A stretch of DNA of 64,000 nucleotides from Candidatus Ecksteinia adelgidicola (GCA_020541345.1 CP045239.1:916459-980458); one strand, 5' to 3'. Shown: positions 13,053 to 26,996, counted from the stretch's first letter. Notes: generated by a model from the letters alone, not told the origin. Numbers and translations are program-made.

Positions 13053-13502
13053 TCAAGTTTTTGATAAATAATTGTCAGCTGCTTGCAAAGCAAGTAAATA
13101 ACCAATAGTACCTAAACCAGAAATGATACCTAATGCTACATCAGAAAAACAAGAGTAATGACGAAAAGATTCTCGTGTATATATATTAGATATATGAATT
13201 TCAATAAAAGGAATCTTTACTGCTAATAGTGCATCACGCATAGCTATACTAGTATGTGTAAATGCTGCTGGATTAATTAAGATAAAATCTTTATTATTGC
13301 GAGCTTGATGAATATAATTGATTAATTCATGTTCAGCATTAGACTGAAAATGGCTGAGTGTAATATTTAATGTTAATGCCTTATTTTTTAAGTTTTCAAT
13401 AATTTTTTCTAGTGTTTGTGTACCATATTTTTCTGGTTCACGTATTCCGAGAAGATTTAAATTTGGACCGTTAAGAAGTAAAATATTAAACATACTTGAC
13501 AT
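13053..13502 (-). CDS. aroQ: 3-dehydroquinate dehydratase, type II
   Basis: AroQ converts 3-dehydroquinate to 3-dehydroshikimate in the shikimate pathway, so the lineage keeps at least one step towards aromatic compounds. The 149 residues show the type II signatures [16 protein letters not shown] with the catalytic Tyr, [17 protein letters not shown] and [19 protein letters not shown]. coli uses the unrelated type I enzyme AroD, so this gene points to a lineage with the aroQ-accB-accC arrangement. A second ATG at 13493 is possible, but GAG precedes the first ATG at usable spacing. Confidence 0.96.
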   Translation of the reverse strand: MSSMFNILLLNGPNLNLLGIREPEKYGTQTLEKIIENLKNKALTLNITLSHFQSNAEHELINYIHQARNNKDFILINPAAFTHTSIAMRDALLAVKIPFIEIHISNIYTRESFRHYSCFSDVALGIISGLGTIGYLLALQAADNYLSKT

Positions 13503-13794
13503 TTTATCTATCTCTAATAATAATTTTAAAAATAAAAAAATAACTTTAATTTTTATAATATAATTTATTAAAATAAATATTTTTCATAAAAAAATAAAAA
13601 TATTATTTGAAATCATAATATCATATAAATTTTTTTTAATTTAATAATTATTATGATAAATAATTAAGTATTACATGTAATCTTAATAAATTTATAGTAA
13701 TAATATTTAAATATAAAACTAAAATATTGTATTTTTAATAAAAAGTTATATTATTTATACAAAAAATAAAAATTTGAATGTTGAAGAATTTAAT

Positions 13795-13816
13795 AGAGAT
13801 TTTGTTAAATCTTTTT
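13795..13816 (+). terminator. Orphan terminator-like hairpin
   Basis: AGAGATTT-TGTT-AAATCTTT forms an eight-pair stem including one G-U pair, and runs into TTC on the + strand. No gene on the + strand lies upstream; aroQ starts at 13502 and runs the other way. If real, it is the leftover end of a lost transcription unit. A chance hairpin is quite possible. Confidence 0.25.
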
Positions 13817-15490
13817 CTATATTATAACTAAGATAATTAATACATATTAAAAATTCATCAATATTAATATGCAACATAACATATAATACTGATAATATAA
13901 AAGTTATAAAATAACATTAACGTATTAAAATAATTTTTCTTTCTTTTATTATTTAAAATATTTTTTATAATTTTTTATGTAAAAATTAAATTTTTAATAA
14001 CTTTGTTAAAAAAGTCTATCAAAAAACTTATTATTGATTTTATCAAAAAGTAATATTTTTAGATGTGAAAAATAAAAAAATATGTTTCGTATATAATAAG
14101 ATTAGAAATATAAGAATTACTTATAAAAATAATTGTCATAACTATAGTAGTTATTTTGATTTAACATTAAGTAATGTTTAAGTTAAGAATAAGATAATTA
14201 TAATTATATTTCTAATGTTTAATTTATGTAAATTATTTAATTATATTATTTAAATTTAAAAAATAACTATTAATACATGAATATAATTTTTTATTTTATT
14301 ATAAGAAAATAATAATATTAAAATGTATAAATAAATAAAAATATCTTTAGAATATTCTTAATAAATCTTATAAAATTAAAAATAAAATAAAAAAGTTATA
14401 TTTTAACTATTAGATATCTTTAAATATAAAATTATATTATTTTAATTATATAAAATTTATCTTAATGTATTAGATCATGAATTATAATAAAGTAAAAGTT
14501 AAAAATAATAATTCATAAAAAAAAATAAAAATAATTTTCATTATATACTAAAATTATACTAATAACGGATGATAACTATTTTTAAGGCTACATTAATAAA
14601 TAGAAATAAATAAAAAAATTAACGTATCTTTTATAATGAAATATTAACTTAAGTAAAATCTATTATTTTTTTTACATCATAAAAAATAAAATAAAACATT
14701 TTAATAAAAATAATATTTATAACAAATTTTACTATATTTTTTTAAGAAAAAATTTAATTTTTACTAAATAATGCAGTTTACAAAAAAATAAATATTATAT
14801 TGTAAATGTACTTCATAATACAATATAGATAAAACATATCTATTATGTTTAAATATATTTTGAAATAATATAATATTTTTAATAACAAATAACATGTTAA
14901 ATTATTTTAATATTTGTTTTAATTAATTTTATTTATGAAATAGAAATATTATATTTATTTTAAAATATAATAAAAACTATTTTTTATAAAATTTTTAATA
15001 TGTATGTTTTAAACAATTTTTAAAAATATAAAACATAATGATAGCATAAAATTTTTCAAATAAACGTTTAAATATTTTAATTGATATTAATAATGTTTTT
15101 TAGTTTAAAATAATATATCACTTAAAATTATTATTTTTATATATACAGTATTTATTAATTTCATACATTAAAAAAATAATATAAAAAATACTTGAAATAA
15201 TATAAAAAATAAAATTTTTATAATGATTAACAATTTTAATAAATTTATATAATTAAAATAATTAAAAACAACTATAATTTTTTATATCAAATATAGTAAT
15301 AAATATTTATTTAATAATTTATATAAAAAATGTTTGTTACAAAATAATGATTAATTAACTATATAAAATCATTTTTTTAAAATATTAAAATAAATATTTT
15401 AATTTATTGTTATCATTAACATAAGTAATAAATTTTTATTTTGTTAAATCATATTATACTCAATGATATTTAAAATATATTAATCTTAAT

Positions 15491-15530
15491 ATTTTAAATA
15501 TTTATTAATAATTTTAAATATTTATTAATA
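15491..15530. repeat. 20-bp perfect tandem duplication
   Basis: The unit attttaaatatttattaata occurs twice head to tail with no mismatch, at 15491-15510 and 15511-15530. It lies in gene-free DNA and fits replication slippage. Confidence 0.85.
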
Positions 15531-17254
15531 TATATTAAATTTCAATTAAAAAAAATAAAATATGTCATAAAAATTAAAATACGTTATGATATAAATATTA
15601 TATGTTAAAATTGTTATAATAAATCAAATTTTAGATGATCTTAATGTAATAACAATTTAGTTTAAACTAAAAAAATCACATCATATAAAATATGAATTAT
15701 ACATAACAATGTATAGTTATTTTTTTTATCGTATATATTTTTAATATATAAAAATATTTTTTAATGCTTAAAATAAAATTCATTTATTACGTTATTAAGA
15801 TAAAAATAGTAAAAAATTAATATAATAATGATTTTATATTATTAAATTTTATCTTAATGTTTAAAAAATAACTATACTAATAAAAAATATTATTAGTATA
15901 AAATTTTATTTTAAAGATTATAAATATATTTAAATAAACAAAATTATTAATATTGTTAATATATTTAAAAGATAGTATTGAATAATATAACTGTAAATAT
16001 ATTTTTGTATTTATTATATAAAATATAATTTTTTATAAAAAATAATTACATGAACATTTTTTATAAAGATATTATTTTATTATTAATGTTAATATTTAAC
16101 ATAATAAAAAATTCATTTTATTATTCATATTTTATTTTGATAAAATTTATTATTTATGTTAAATTTATATATTTTAAATATATTGTTATAAATAATTTTA
16201 GTTTTATTTATAACAAAAAATAACTTTAATAAACCATATATTAATTGATAAAAAAACAGTCATATATTATAAATATAAAATTTTATAAAAAATAAATAAT
16301 ATAATAAAATTTAATATAAAAATATTTTTATGCATATTTTTATTAAAAAAATTATAATATAAAAAATAAAAATACAGTTATGTTAATACGATTTATATTC
16401 ACTATTTCAATTAAAAAATTATCTAACTTTTCCAAAATGTGTCATATAGTTATTATTATAAATAATTTTTTATTTATATTACATTATCTATCTTATAAAA
16501 ACAAAGTTATTATTAATAAATATATAAACATTATGTAACAATGTTATGTTACTATAGATTTATTAAATTTATGTAAAATCATGATATTGTTGTTATTTAT
16601 AAAAAAAATAACTATGTATATCAATAATCATCACAAAAAAATATTTTATTTATTTAATGAGAACTTTATAATAAAAATTATTTATTTAAAATTTATTATT
16701 TTATCCTTAATACTTATAAAAATTTAAAATTGTCTATAAAGCATTGTTTAATAATTAAAGAAATGTCATTATTTTATAGAATATTGATAAATAATTTATT
16801 GTAAAATAAGTATAAAAATTTTTTGTACTTATATTAATTTTAACATAAAAATAATGTTACTAATTATTTTAATTTAATGACATAATAACATTGAGTCATT
16901 AATTATTTTAGTGTTTTAATTATTATAAAATAGCATCATAATATAAAAATAACATTTGATCTCATATTAATATAACAATATAATTTTATTTAAATCTTTT
17001 TAATATAAATTATCTTAATGATAAATGACGTAAAATCGTGGTAAAATGTATCTTTATTATATAGTTAATTTTAATATTAATGTTTTAACATTATATTAAT
17101 ATTTTAAGATTAATATTATATAATCAATCAACTCAATATGTTAACTTCATTATAATTACAGTATTAATTAAATTTAATGCTTAACAAAACTTTTTTTAGA
17201 ATTTTAAAAAAAAACACAAATATAAATTTCATTTTCGTCATTAAAGGCAATTGA

Positions 17255-18985
17255 TTGAATATTCAAGATTTTATTTCATCTAAAATTAAACAAGCACTAA
17301 TTTCTATAGGTGCAGAATCAAATTGTAATGTACAGATACGTCAATCATCTAAAATAAACTTTGGTGATTATCAAGTTAATGGCATAATATCTATTTCAAA
17401 AAAACTTGGTGTATCAGCGTATTTTCTAGCACAAGAAATATTAAAAATTATAGAATTTGGTGATGTAGTAAAAAAAATAGAAGTGATAAATCCTGGTTTT
17501 ATTAATATTTTCATAAATCACGCATGGTTAGCAATTCAACTTGACAAAATTTTAAACTCTCCAAAACTTGGTATAAAACTCATCGAAAAACAAACTATTG
17601 TTATTGACTACTCTTCTCCAAATATAGCAAAAGAAATGCATGTTGGTCACTTACGTTCAACAATTCTTGGTGATGCTGTTGCTCGAGCTTCAGAATTTTT
17701 AGGTCATAAAGTAATTCGAGTCAATCATATAGGTGATTGGGGAACCCAATTTGGTATGTTAATTGCTTATTTAGAAAAAACACAACATGAACATTCTGAT
17801 AACATGAACTTATCTAATTTAGATACTTTTTATCGTAAAGCTAAAAAATGTTATGATCAAAACATCAATTTTGCCATACAAGCTCGTAATTATGTGACTA
17901 AGTTACAACAAGGAGATCGCCATTGTTTAAACATGTGGAAAAAGTTCGTTGATATTACTATATCACAAAATCAACATATTTATCATCGATTGAATGTAAC
18001 TCTTACAAAAAATGATATAACAGGAGAAAGTTTTTATAATAAAATGATACCTGATATGATTGCTGATTTAAAATCTAAAGGATTAGCAATAGAAAAAAAA
18101 GGTGCAATTATTGTATTTCTTAATGAATATAAAAATAAAAATGGAGATCCTATGGGTGTTATTATACAAAAAAAAGATAATGCCTATTTATATAGTACTA
18201 CTGATCTTGCTTGTTTAAAATATCGTTGCAAAACGTTAAAAGCTAATCGAATTCTGTATTACACTGATTCACGACAACATCAACATTTAATACAAACTTG
18301 GTTAATTGCACGAAAAGCAGGATATGTTTCAAACAGTGTATCACTAGAACATCATATGTTTGGAATGATTTTAGGAAAAGATAGAAAGCCATTTAAAAGT
18401 AGAACTGGAAATACAATTAAATTATCTGATCTATTAGATGAAGCTAATAAACGCGCTTATTCGTTAGTATCAAAAAAAAATTTACATTTATCAAAAAAAG
18501 AAATAGTAAAAATTGCTAAAGTAATTGGCATCGGCGCTATCAAGTATTCAGATTTATCAAAAAATCGTACGACTAATTATATTTTTGATTGGGATAAAAT
18601 TCTAGATTTTAAATCTAATACTGCTCCTTATATGCAATACGCATATGCTCGTATTATGTCAATATTAAAACGTGGTAAAATAGATAAAAGTTTATTGACA
18701 TTACCATTAATAATCAGTGAACAGTATGAATCAATACTTGCAATGCGTTTATTACAATTTGAAGAAGCAATTACTACTGTTGTAAATTATGGAACTCCGC
18801 ATATTATGTGTAGTTATTTATATAATGTAGCTGGAGCATTTTCTAATTTTTATGAGCATTGTGAAATTCTTAATTCTCATACAAAAACAATATATCAAAG
18901 TCGTTTAAAATTAGCATTAATAACAGCTAAAACATTAAAAATAGGATTAAATATATTAGGTATTGAAACTATTGAACAGATGTGA
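17255..18985 (+). CDS. argS: Arginyl-tRNA synthetase
   Basis: ArgS charges tRNA-Arg and is a class I synthetase. The 576 residues match the E. coli length of 577. The HIGH motif is HVGH at residues 129-132. The KMSKS site has the degenerate form seen in ArgS, in [13 protein letters not shown]. The anticodon-binding C-terminal domain is complete, ending GIETIEQM. The start is an unusual TTG at 17255, giving MNIQDF in line with E. coli MNIQAL; AAAGG at 17243-17247 gives good spacing. It is isolated between two gene-free stretches and needs its own promoter. Confidence 0.97.
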   Translation: MNIQDFISSKIKQALISIGAESNCNVQIRQSSKINFGDYQVNGIISISKKLGVSAYFLAQEILKIIEFGDVVKKIEVINPGFINIFINHAWLAIQLDKILNSPKLGIKLIEKQTIVIDYSSPNIAKEMHVGHLRSTILGDAVARASEFLGHKVIRVNHIGDWGTQFGMLIAYLEKTQHEHSDNMNLSNLDTFYRKAKKCYDQNINFAIQARNYVTKLQQGDRHCLNMWKKFVDITISQNQHIYHRLNVTLTKNDITGESFYNKMIPDMIADLKSKGLAIEKKGAIIVFLNEYKNKNGDPMGVIIQKKDNAYLYSTTDLACLKYRCKTLKANRILYYTDSRQHQHLIQTWLIARKAGYVSNSVSLEHHMFGMILGKDRKPFKSRTGNTIKLSDLLDEANKRAYSLVSKKNLHLSKKEIVKIAKVIGIGAIKYSDLSKNRTTNYIFDWDKILDFKSNTAPYMQYAYARIMSILKRGKIDKSLLTLPLIISEQYESILAMRLLQFEEAITTVVNYGTPHIMCSYLYNVAGAFSNFYEHCEILNSHTKTIYQSRLKLALITAKTLKIGLNILGIETIEQM

Positions 18986-19336
18986 TCTAAGAATTATTAA
19001 ATTAATAATTTGAATTATATCCTAATATTTTTAAATATTTTAACAATTAACAAATTATTATAAAATAAAAAGTATTTTTAATAAAAATATTTTTATATTT
19101 TTTCATCACACACATAAATACAATTATCATTATTGTATTTTAACAGTCTACTATAAACACTCATACAAAAATATATTGTTTTATATAATATTTTATTAAT
19201 AGTAACTATTTTAATCTAATATCAATAATAATATTTTTTTAAGAAAAAATAATTATTAAATAACATAATAAATAATTTACGATTTAAATTAAAATAATTA
19301 GGATAACAATAATTAACATTTCTTTTTGTTAAATTT
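18986..19336. other. Spacer between convergent argS and lpd (351 bp)
   Basis: The two flanking genes converge here. Just after argS there is an AT-only inverted repeat, AATTATT-AAATT-AATAATT, and weak pairings lie beyond lpd. Either could act in termination but none has a G+C-rich stem. No gene was seen. Confidence 0.4.
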
Positions 19337-20743
19337 TCAATTTAATAAATCTGTAATACTTCCTATTTGAATTTCTGCTGCAAGTCCTATAGATTCACTT
19401 AAAGTTGGATGAGCATGCATAGTTAATGCAAGATCTTCTGCATCGCAACCCATTTCGATAGCTAAACTAATTTCACTTAATAATTCTCCCCCATTTTTTC
19501 CAACAATTGCCCCCCCAATAACACGATGAGTAAGTTTATCAAAAAGTATTTTAGTCATACCATTTGAGCAATCAGAAGTTATTGCACGACCAGAAGCTGT
19601 CCATGGAAAAATTGTAACGTCATAATGAATATTTTGTTCTTTAGCTTTTTTTTCAGTTAATCCTACCCACGCTACTTCTGGTTCTGTATAAGAAATAGAT
19701 GGAATAACTTTAGGGTCAAAATAGTGATTCATTCCAGCAATAACTTCTGCAGCAATATGTCCTTGATGAATACCTTTATGTGCTAACATTGGATGGCCAA
19801 CAATATCACCGATAGCAAAAATGTGAGGAACATTAGTACGTAACTGTGCATCGACTTGAATAAAACCAGATGAATCAATATTAATTCCAGCTTTATTAGC
19901 ATCTAGCAATTTTCCATTTGGAATACGACCAATAGCAACTAGTAATGCATCATAACACTGAGGATTTATTGGTGCATTTTCTCCTTCTAAAGTAACGTGA
20001 ATTCCTGATTCTTTTGTTTCAACAAGTGTTATTTTTGTTTTTAACATTAAATTAAATTTCTTATTTATTTGTTTTAACAAAACTTGTGTTATATCTTTAT
20101 CTGCAGAAGGAATTATTTGATCAAACGTTTCAACTATATCAACATTCGAACCTAACGCATGATATACAGTCCCCATTTCTAATCCAATAATACCAGCGCC
20201 TATTATTAATAATCGTTTTGGAATATTTGTTATTTTTAATGCATCACTTGAATTCCAAATACGTGGATCTTGACAAGGAATAAAAGGTAATTCTATAGAA
20301 CGAGAACCAGCAGCAATAATAGCATTATCAAATTGAATACTAATACAATCATTAATTCCTTCACTGATTAACGTATGACTATTTACAAATCGACTTATAC
20401 CTTTTAGTAACTTTATTTGTCTAGCATGAGCCATTCTAACTAAACTTTTAGTTAATTGAGTTATTATGTTTTCTTTCCAAGAACGTAATTTTTCAATATT
20501 AATTGTTGAGTTACCAGACATAATGCCATGAGAAGTTAACATTTTGTTTTCTTCAATAATTTTAGCAACATGTAATAATGCTTTCGAAGGAATACATCCA
20601 ACATTTAAACAAACACCACCTATATTAGAATAACGTTCAATTAAAACAGTCTTAAGACCTAAATCAGCGCAACGAAAAGCTGCAGAATAACCTGCTGGAC
20701 CTGATCCAATAACCACAACTTGACTTTTTATCTTAAGATTCAT
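19337..20743 (-). CDS. lpd: Dihydrolipoyl dehydrogenase (E3)
   Basis: E3 reoxidises dihydrolipoamide in the pyruvate dehydrogenase complex, using FAD and NAD. The 468 residues (474 in E. coli) show the FAD fold GSGPAGYSAAFRCADLG, the redox pair Cys45 and Cys50 in GGVCLNVGC, the NAD fold GAGIIGLEMGTVYHALGS, and the catalytic His in HAHPTLSES. The short C-terminal Lys tail of E. coli is absent. A strong AGAGGT precedes the ATG. It lies downstream of aceF on the same strand, but 1.4 kb away, so it probably has its own promoter. Confidence 0.98.
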   Translation of the reverse strand: MNLKIKSQVVVIGSGPAGYSAAFRCADLGLKTVLIERYSNIGGVCLNVGCIPSKALLHVAKIIEENKMLTSHGIMSGNSTINIEKLRSWKENIITQLTKSLVRMAHARQIKLLKGISRFVNSHTLISEGINDCISIQFDNAIIAAGSRSIELPFIPCQDPRIWNSSDALKITNIPKRLLIIGAGIIGLEMGTVYHALGSNVDIVETFDQIIPSADKDITQVLLKQINKKFNLMLKTKITLVETKESGIHVTLEGENAPINPQCYDALLVAIGRIPNGKLLDANKAGINIDSSGFIQVDAQLRTNVPHIFAIGDIVGHPMLAHKGIHQGHIAAEVIAGMNHYFDPKVIPSISYTEPEVAWVGLTEKKAKEQNIHYDVTIFPWTASGRAITSDCSNGMTKILFDKLTHRVIGGAIVGKNGGELLSEISLAIEMGCDAEDLALTMHAHPTLSESIGLAAEIQIGSITDLLN

Positions 20744-22132
20744 AATTACCTCTTAATTAAATTTTTAATAAAAATAAATTTTATTATATTATGCAATATT
20801 TTAACTTAGAATTTAAAATTTTATTTAGTTGTTTTCAAAAAAATATAGTAAATAATTATTTTATAGTATTATAAAAATTTTTATTTTATTTTTTTTTAAA
20901 TTTATAATATATCTTATTAATTTATTTTGAAAATTTTGTTTATACATTGATCTATAAAAATTTCTATGATTATTCACAAACTTATTTGATTAAAGAATTT
21001 ACATTATATATAATATATGTAATATTTATTTATATGAATTTTAATACAAATATGTTTGGTAATTAATATAAATATATTTATTATTTGAAATATAAAATAT
21101 TATTTTTTAAAAAAAATAATAAAACACATAATTAATTTAAAAAATTATTTTATGTTTACGATTTTTAAATATCTATTATATAATCTTATTAAAATAATAA
21201 AACTTTATATCATATTAAAATTTTAAAAACTCTTTTGTAATATATAATTACAATAAAAAAATAATTTATAATTTTTATTTAAATAAAATATAACGATTGA
21301 ATATTTTAATATTATTTTATCAATTTTTATAAACATAAAATTACATAATCTTGTTCTATAATAAATTATATTATTAATGATTGTATACTATAATAAAAAT
21401 TTATATTAAACATTCATTTGAGTTAAAACAATATCCATTTTTATATTTTTATAAATTTATACTAATTTTGTTAATTGAATTTTTAATTAATTATTTATTA
21501 TTTATTAATAATAAAAAACAAATAGTTTTATACTAAAACGTATTTTATACGTTTATTTAATTAAAATAACACAATAATAAATAATAAAAAATATTTTTAT
21601 TTAAATTTATTAAAAACTAATATTTTATTTAATTCGAATAGATAAATTAATTTTTAAAGATATCATAACAAATTATTTAAACTAATAGTGATTATTTCTA
21701 AAGAATCATTTTATAACGGTAACAATGAGCTTATATTAACATTAAAATAATGTTTTATCTAACAATAATTATAAAACATAACAAAATTAGTTATATAAAA
21801 AATAATAAAAATTTATGATTAAATTTTAATATTATTTTTTTAATTATATTTTTTGTAATAAACTACCCCTTAATACTTAATACGAAATTAATTCATATTA
21901 ATAAAAATACAAAAAGTACATTCTTACTATTTTCTAAAAAAAAAATAAATTTTATTTTAAATGTTAACATTAATTAACAATAAAAAAATAATATAATAAT
22001 ATTATTTTAATTTTTATTTAATATTTTTTAATATAAAAATATTTTAATAATAAAAACCTTTCAATAAATTTTAAAAACAATTACAACAAAAATATTTTAT
22101 TAAAAAATAAAATATTTTATATTTTTACATAT
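20744..22132. other. Gene-free spacer inside the pdh cluster (1.39 kb)
   Basis: E. coli has only a few hundred bases between aceF and lpd. Here almost 1.4 kb of A/T-rich DNA separates them and no gene or recognisable relic is visible. Around 21700-21770 composition is a little richer, with an AACATTA-AAA-TAATGTT hairpin. This may hold the lpd promoter or a remnant of a lost gene. Confidence 0.45.
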
Positions 22133-23518
22133 TTATAACATAATTAAAGAACGAATATCAGATAACATCTGATTAATAATAGTTATAAATTTCGCACCAG
22201 TGGCACCATCAATAACTCGATGGTCAAAAGAAAGCGATATAGGTAACATAAGACGCGGTATAAATTCTTTATCATTCCATACTGGTTCTGTAACTATTTT
22301 TGAGACACCTAAAATAGCAACTTCTGGTGCATTAATAATTGGAGTAAAATAAGTTGTTCCAATACTTCCTAAGCTTGAAATAGTAAAACAACCGCCTTGC
22401 ATGTCAATCATAGTTAATTTTCCATTACGTGATTTTTCTAAAATAATTTTTAATTCTTGAGATATTTGAGTAATATTTTTTTTATCTACATTTTTTAATA
22501 CTGGAACGACTAAACCATCAAGAGTATCGACTGCAACACCAATATTAATATATTTTTTTAAAACTATTTTTTGACCATCTTCATTAAGTGAACTATTAAA
22601 TCGAGGAAATTTTTTTAAAGCAATTGCTACAACTTTAATAATAAACATAATAGGTGTAAGTTTTATATCTACTTTACATTTAGAAAAATATTGATTTTGC
22701 TTCTTCATAAATACATTTAAATCAGTAAAATCTAGTTTATCAAAATGAGTTACATGCGGAATTGTTTTCCAATTATAAGTTAAATTATCTCCAGAAATTT
22801 TCTGAATACGTCCTATATTTATTTCTTCAATATCGCCAAACTTTTTAAAATTACATTTTAATGATAATTTTTTATCTTGTTTATTAGAAATAAATGTTGT
22901 ATCAAAATGTTTTATAGCATTTTTTATATAAATTTGAATATCTTCACGTAAAATACGATTTTTGTGACCAGAACCTTTTATCTTTTCTAAATTTATTGAA
23001 AATTCACGTGCTAAACGACGAATTAATGGAGAAGCATGTGCATAAGCACCATTTTTTAAAAAATTTTCTTGATCATTTAAATAATTAGGCGCTAAAAGAG
23101 GATTGACCATTTTTTTTGACACAATATTTGAGAATTTAAAATGATTCTCACTATAATTAATAGATGGTTTATTATTTTTATCAATAATCAAAGAACGATT
23201 GCTTATTATACTATTTTCTTTAGAATCAGAAGAAAACAAATTTGTTTTGTTTTGTGATTGTTTCTTGTCTTCAATCTGTACGCTGTCTTTTCCTTCAAAG
23301 ATCATTATTACTGTTCCAGTTTTTACTTTTTCACCAACTGTTACTTGAATCGACTTAACTATACCTTCTTGTGGCGCTGGAATTTCTATTGAAGCTTTAT
23401 CACCTTCTACAACAATCAGCGACTGTTCAGTTTTAACTTTATCTCCAATGTGAACTAAAATTTCGGTAATTTCAACTTCATCTACACCTATATCTGGCAC
23501 TGTAATCTTAATAGACAT
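22133..23518 (-). CDS. aceF: Pyruvate dehydrogenase E2, dihydrolipoyl acetyltransferase (single lipoyl domain)
   Basis: E2 is the core of the pyruvate dehydrogenase complex and transfers acetyl groups to CoA. The product is 461 residues against 630 in E. coli, because only one lipoyl domain remains (about 1-77, lipoylated Lys41 in GDKAS). A Lys/Asn/Ser linker (80-155) leads to the E1/E3-binding domain (about 160-198, [13 protein letters not shown]). The catalytic domain (about 222-461) keeps the HRVIDG motif with His433 and Asp437. AGAGGT lies before the ATG. It is 14 bases after aceE, so it is cotranscribed with it. Confidence 0.97.
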   Translation of the reverse strand: MSIKITVPDIGVDEVEITEILVHIGDKVKTEQSLIVVEGDKASIEIPAPQEGIVKSIQVTVGEKVKTGTVIMIFEGKDSVQIEDKKQSQNKTNLFSSDSKENSIISNRSLIIDKNNKPSINYSENHFKFSNIVSKKMVNPLLAPNYLNDQENFLKNGAYAHASPLIRRLAREFSINLEKIKGSGHKNRILREDIQIYIKNAIKHFDTTFISNKQDKKLSLKCNFKKFGDIEEINIGRIQKISGDNLTYNWKTIPHVTHFDKLDFTDLNVFMKKQNQYFSKCKVDIKLTPIMFIIKVVAIALKKFPRFNSSLNEDGQKIVLKKYINIGVAVDTLDGLVVPVLKNVDKKNITQISQELKIILEKSRNGKLTMIDMQGGCFTISSLGSIGTTYFTPIINAPEVAILGVSKIVTEPVWNDKEFIPRLMLPISLSFDHRVIDGATGAKFITIINQMLSDIRSLIML

Positions 23519-23532
23519 TATTTCGTACCTCT

Positions 23533-26202
23533 TTATGCTAGACGCGGATTTATTTTTTCTTGATTTATATCAAATTCTTTAATTGCATTAACAACAACAG
23601 ATATTGAAATATCGCCATGTGTAGCTAACTCAGTTAAAGCAGCAATAACAATATAGTATGCACTTATTTCAAAATAATTACGTAAATTTTTACGACTATC
23701 TGAACGACCAAATCCATCCGTACCTAATACGCGATAACTGGTAGCTGGTATATATGCTCTAACTTGTTCTGCAAACAATTTCATATAATCAGTAACTGCA
23801 ATTGCTGGTGCAGTATTCATTATTTGAAAAATATAAGATATTTTTTTCTTTTTAGTAGGATGTAACATATTCCAACGATCACAATCCTGACCATCTCGTG
23901 CCAGTTCAGTAAATGAGGTTACACTATAAACATCTGATCCTATGTTATAATTTTTTAATAAAATTTTAGCTGCTTCATATACATGACGCAAAATAGAACC
24001 TGAACCTAATAGTTGTACTTTACCCTTCTCACCTTTTAATGATTTTAGTTTATATATACCTTTACAAATGCCTTTTTCTACTCCTTGAGGCATTGCTGGC
24101 ATAAAATAATTTTCATTCATTGTCGTTAAATAGTAATAAATGTTCTCTTGTTTTTCACCATACATACGTTTTAAACCATCTTGTATAATTACTGCTACTT
24201 CATAAGCATAAGCTGGATCATAAGAAATACAACTAGGAATAGTTAAAGCTTGAATATGACTATGACCATCTTCATGTTGTAATCCTTCCCCATTTAAAGT
24301 TGTACGACCTGAAGTCCCTCCAATTAAAAATCCACGCGCTTGTTGATCGCCAGCTGCCCAACATAGATCGCCAACACGTTGAAAACCAAACATAGAATAA
24401 TAAATATAAAATGGAATCATTGGAAAGTTATTAGTACTATAAGATGTTGCAGCAGCCAACCACGAAGAAAAAGCTCCTACTTCATTAATTCCTTCTTGTA
24501 AAATTTGCCCTTTTTTATCTTCTTTGTAATAAGCAACTTGCGAATAATCTTGTGGAGTGTACTTTTGACCATCAGAGTTGTAAATACCAATTTGACGAAA
24601 TAGACCTTCCATACCAAAAGTTCGTGCTTCATCTGCAATAATAGGTACTAATCGATCTTTAATTGATACATTTTTTAACAGTATATTAAGAATACGAACA
24701 AAAGCAATAGTTGTTGAAATTTCTTTTTTTTGCATCTCTAAAAGAGCACTAAAATCTTTTAAAGTTGGTAATAATAATTTCTCAGTAAATTCTAACAATC
24801 GGCTTGGTAAGTAACCTTTTAATACTTTTCGACGTTCATGTAAATACTGGTACTCTTTAGAGTTTTTTTTAAAAGTAACATATGGTAGCTTCTCAAGATC
24901 AATATCGACAATTTTTATATTAAAACGATCTCGATAATCTCGAATATCTTCTATATTCATTTTTTTTACTTGATGAGCAATATTTTTCCCTTCGGCAATA
25001 TTCCCCATTCCATAACCTTTAACCGTATGAGCTAAAATAACAGTTGGCTTTCCTTTAGTATTTTTTGCTTTTTGTAGTGCAGAAAAAATTTTTTTTGGAT
25101 CGTGACCTCCACGATTTAATGCCCAAATTTCATCATCAGTCATATCTTCGACTAATTGAGCTGTTTCTGAATAACGTTCAAAAAAATGTTTTCGTATATA
25201 AGCGCCATCTTTAGATTTTAATGTTTGATAATCACCATCTACAGTTTCATTCATAAGTTGAACTAATTTTCTAGTAGTATCTTTTTTAAACAATTTATCC
25301 CAAGATCCACCCCAAATTACTTTTAAAACTTGCCAACCTGCACCGTGAAATATATTTTCTAATTCGTTAATAATTTTACCATTTCCTATTACTGGACCAT
25401 CTAAACGTTGTAAGTTACAATTAACAATAAATACTAAATTATCTAGTTTTTCTCGACATGCTATTGTTAGTGCACCTTTAGATTCTGGTTCATCCATTTC
25501 ACCATCACCTAAAAAAGCATAAACAGTTTGTTTTGAAGTATTTTTTAAGGTTCGTTTTTCTAAATATTTTAAGAATTTAGCTTGATAAATAGCACAAATT
25601 GCTCCTAGCCCCATTGATACAGTTGGAAATTGCCAAAATTCTGGCATTAATTTAGGATGAGGATAAGAAGATAAACCTTTTCCATGAGTTTCTTGACGAA
25701 AATTATTTATTTGCTCTTCAGTAAGACGACCTTCAAGAAAAGCACGTCCATAAATACCTGGAGAAATATGCCCTTGAAAATAAACGAGATCACCACCATC
25801 TTTGCTATTTCTAGCACGAAAAAAATGATTAAAACATACTTCATAAAGAGTAGCAGAAGACTGAAAAGAAGCTATATGCCCACCTAATTCTAAATTTTTT
25901 TTAGAAGCACGAAGAACCATCATCATGGCATTCCAACGAATCGCTGAACGAATACGACGCTCTAAATGTAAGTTACCTGGATACATTGGCTCATCTTCTA
26001 CTGGAATAGTATTAATATAATCTTGAGTTGTCACTTGATGAAAAAAATTAATAAGACTATTTTTTTGATTGACTATTTTTAATAAATGATTAATGAGAAA
26101 TTGAGCCCGTTCAATACCTTCTTCATGTAGAACTGATTTAATTGCTTGTATCCAATCACGAGTTTCAATCGGATCCACATCATTCACTATACATTGTGAC
26201 AT
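23533..26202 (-). CDS. aceE: Pyruvate dehydrogenase E1
   Basis: E1 decarboxylates pyruvate with thiamine diphosphate and passes the acetyl group to lipoyl-AceF. The 889 residues match E. coli AceE (887), so this is the homodimeric enterobacterial type. The thiamine-binding [10 protein letters not shown] motif, [17 protein letters not shown] and the C-terminal [10 protein letters not shown] stretch are intact. AAGGA precedes the ATG with seven-base spacing. The repressor gene pdhR, which precedes aceE in E. coli, is missing; upstream is a 3.9 kb gene-free stretch. Pyruvate to acetyl-CoA conversion feeds the acc/fab genes in this window. Confidence 0.98.
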   Translation of the reverse strand: MSQCIVNDVDPIETRDWIQAIKSVLHEEGIERAQFLINHLLKIVNQKNSLINFFHQVTTQDYINTIPVEDEPMYPGNLHLERRIRSAIRWNAMMMVLRASKKNLELGGHIASFQSSATLYEVCFNHFFRARNSKDGGDLVYFQGHISPGIYGRAFLEGRLTEEQINNFRQETHGKGLSSYPHPKLMPEFWQFPTVSMGLGAICAIYQAKFLKYLEKRTLKNTSKQTVYAFLGDGEMDEPESKGALTIACREKLDNLVFIVNCNLQRLDGPVIGNGKIINELENIFHGAGWQVLKVIWGGSWDKLFKKDTTRKLVQLMNETVDGDYQTLKSKDGAYIRKHFFERYSETAQLVEDMTDDEIWALNRGGHDPKKIFSALQKAKNTKGKPTVILAHTVKGYGMGNIAEGKNIAHQVKKMNIEDIRDYRDRFNIKIVDIDLEKLPYVTFKKNSKEYQYLHERRKVLKGYLPSRLLEFTEKLLLPTLKDFSALLEMQKKEISTTIAFVRILNILLKNVSIKDRLVPIIADEARTFGMEGLFRQIGIYNSDGQKYTPQDYSQVAYYKEDKKGQILQEGINEVGAFSSWLAAATSYSTNNFPMIPFYIYYSMFGFQRVGDLCWAAGDQQARGFLIGGTSGRTTLNGEGLQHEDGHSHIQALTIPSCISYDPAYAYEVAVIIQDGLKRMYGEKQENIYYYLTTMNENYFMPAMPQGVEKGICKGIYKLKSLKGEKGKVQLLGSGSILRHVYEAAKILLKNYNIGSDVYSVTSFTELARDGQDCDRWNMLHPTKKKKISYIFQIMNTAPAIAVTDYMKLFAEQVRAYIPATSYRVLGTDGFGRSDSRKNLRNYFEISAYYIVIAALTELATHGDISISVVVNAIKEFDINQEKINPRLA

Positions 26203-26996
26203 GGTAATGTCCTTATCTATTTAATGGTTTATTTAAAGAAAATGGTCTAGTTTTTTATACAAAACATAATAAAATAAATAACTATTATTTTATTAAAAAT
26301 ACAATTAACTATATTTAATTATTTTTAATATATTAATCTATTTATTTAAAAAAAACAGCATGTTATTTTTGTTCTTTAAATATAACAAATTTTTAATATA
26401 AAATAATTTTATCTTATATTTATTAAAAATATTTTAGATTAACTTACAATAAAGTCTTTATAAATCTTTATCTTAATAAAAGATAGCTGTTCAAGATATT
26501 AAAATGATCAGTTATTGTAACTTTTTTTTAATTTTTACAAAAACATAAAATAAAAATTTTTTATATATTGTTTTTAAAGTTAACTTTTCATTTTAACATA
26601 GTTTTTAAAAATTATATTTATGTTAAATTTTAATTTTGTAACAATAAAACATCACTACAAAATATTAAATTATTTCAAAATTTTAAACTATAATTGTTTT
26701 TAAAAAACAAAATTGAAATATAAAAATATTAAATATAAAATACATTTTTTAATAAATTGATAAAAAATTTAAATATAACTATTAATCAGTTTAACGTATA
26801 TTATTTTATCAAAACATCTAATATTTATTTAAGATTATTATTAATAGTTAAAATAAATAATTTTTTAAAAAATAATTTCTTAAAAAATAAAATGATATTT
26901 ATTTAAAATCATTTTTACCATTTTAAAATAGAAATATATTTCTTAATATAAAAATATTTTTTAGTTATTTTATTAAATTAACATTTTCCTAAATTC

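Larger units (their letters stand above)
13503..17254. other. Gene desert aroQ-argS (3.75 kb)
   Basis: No plausible coding frame, tRNA or rRNA was seen. By eye G+C is near 10 percent. It holds a perfect 20-base tandem duplication at 15491-15530 (attttaaatatttattaata twice). It also holds an isolated terminator-like hairpin at 13795-13816 and an 8-bp inverted repeat at about 16874-16902 (TTAATGAC / GTCATTAA). The argS promoter must lie at the right end, where composition is slightly richer after about 17020. The length would fit three or four lost genes, but I could not identify a relic. Confidence 0.5.

Noticed and set aside
25684..25887. 67-codon frame on the plus strand within aceE
   Set aside because: It overlaps the intact aceE frame on the opposite strand.
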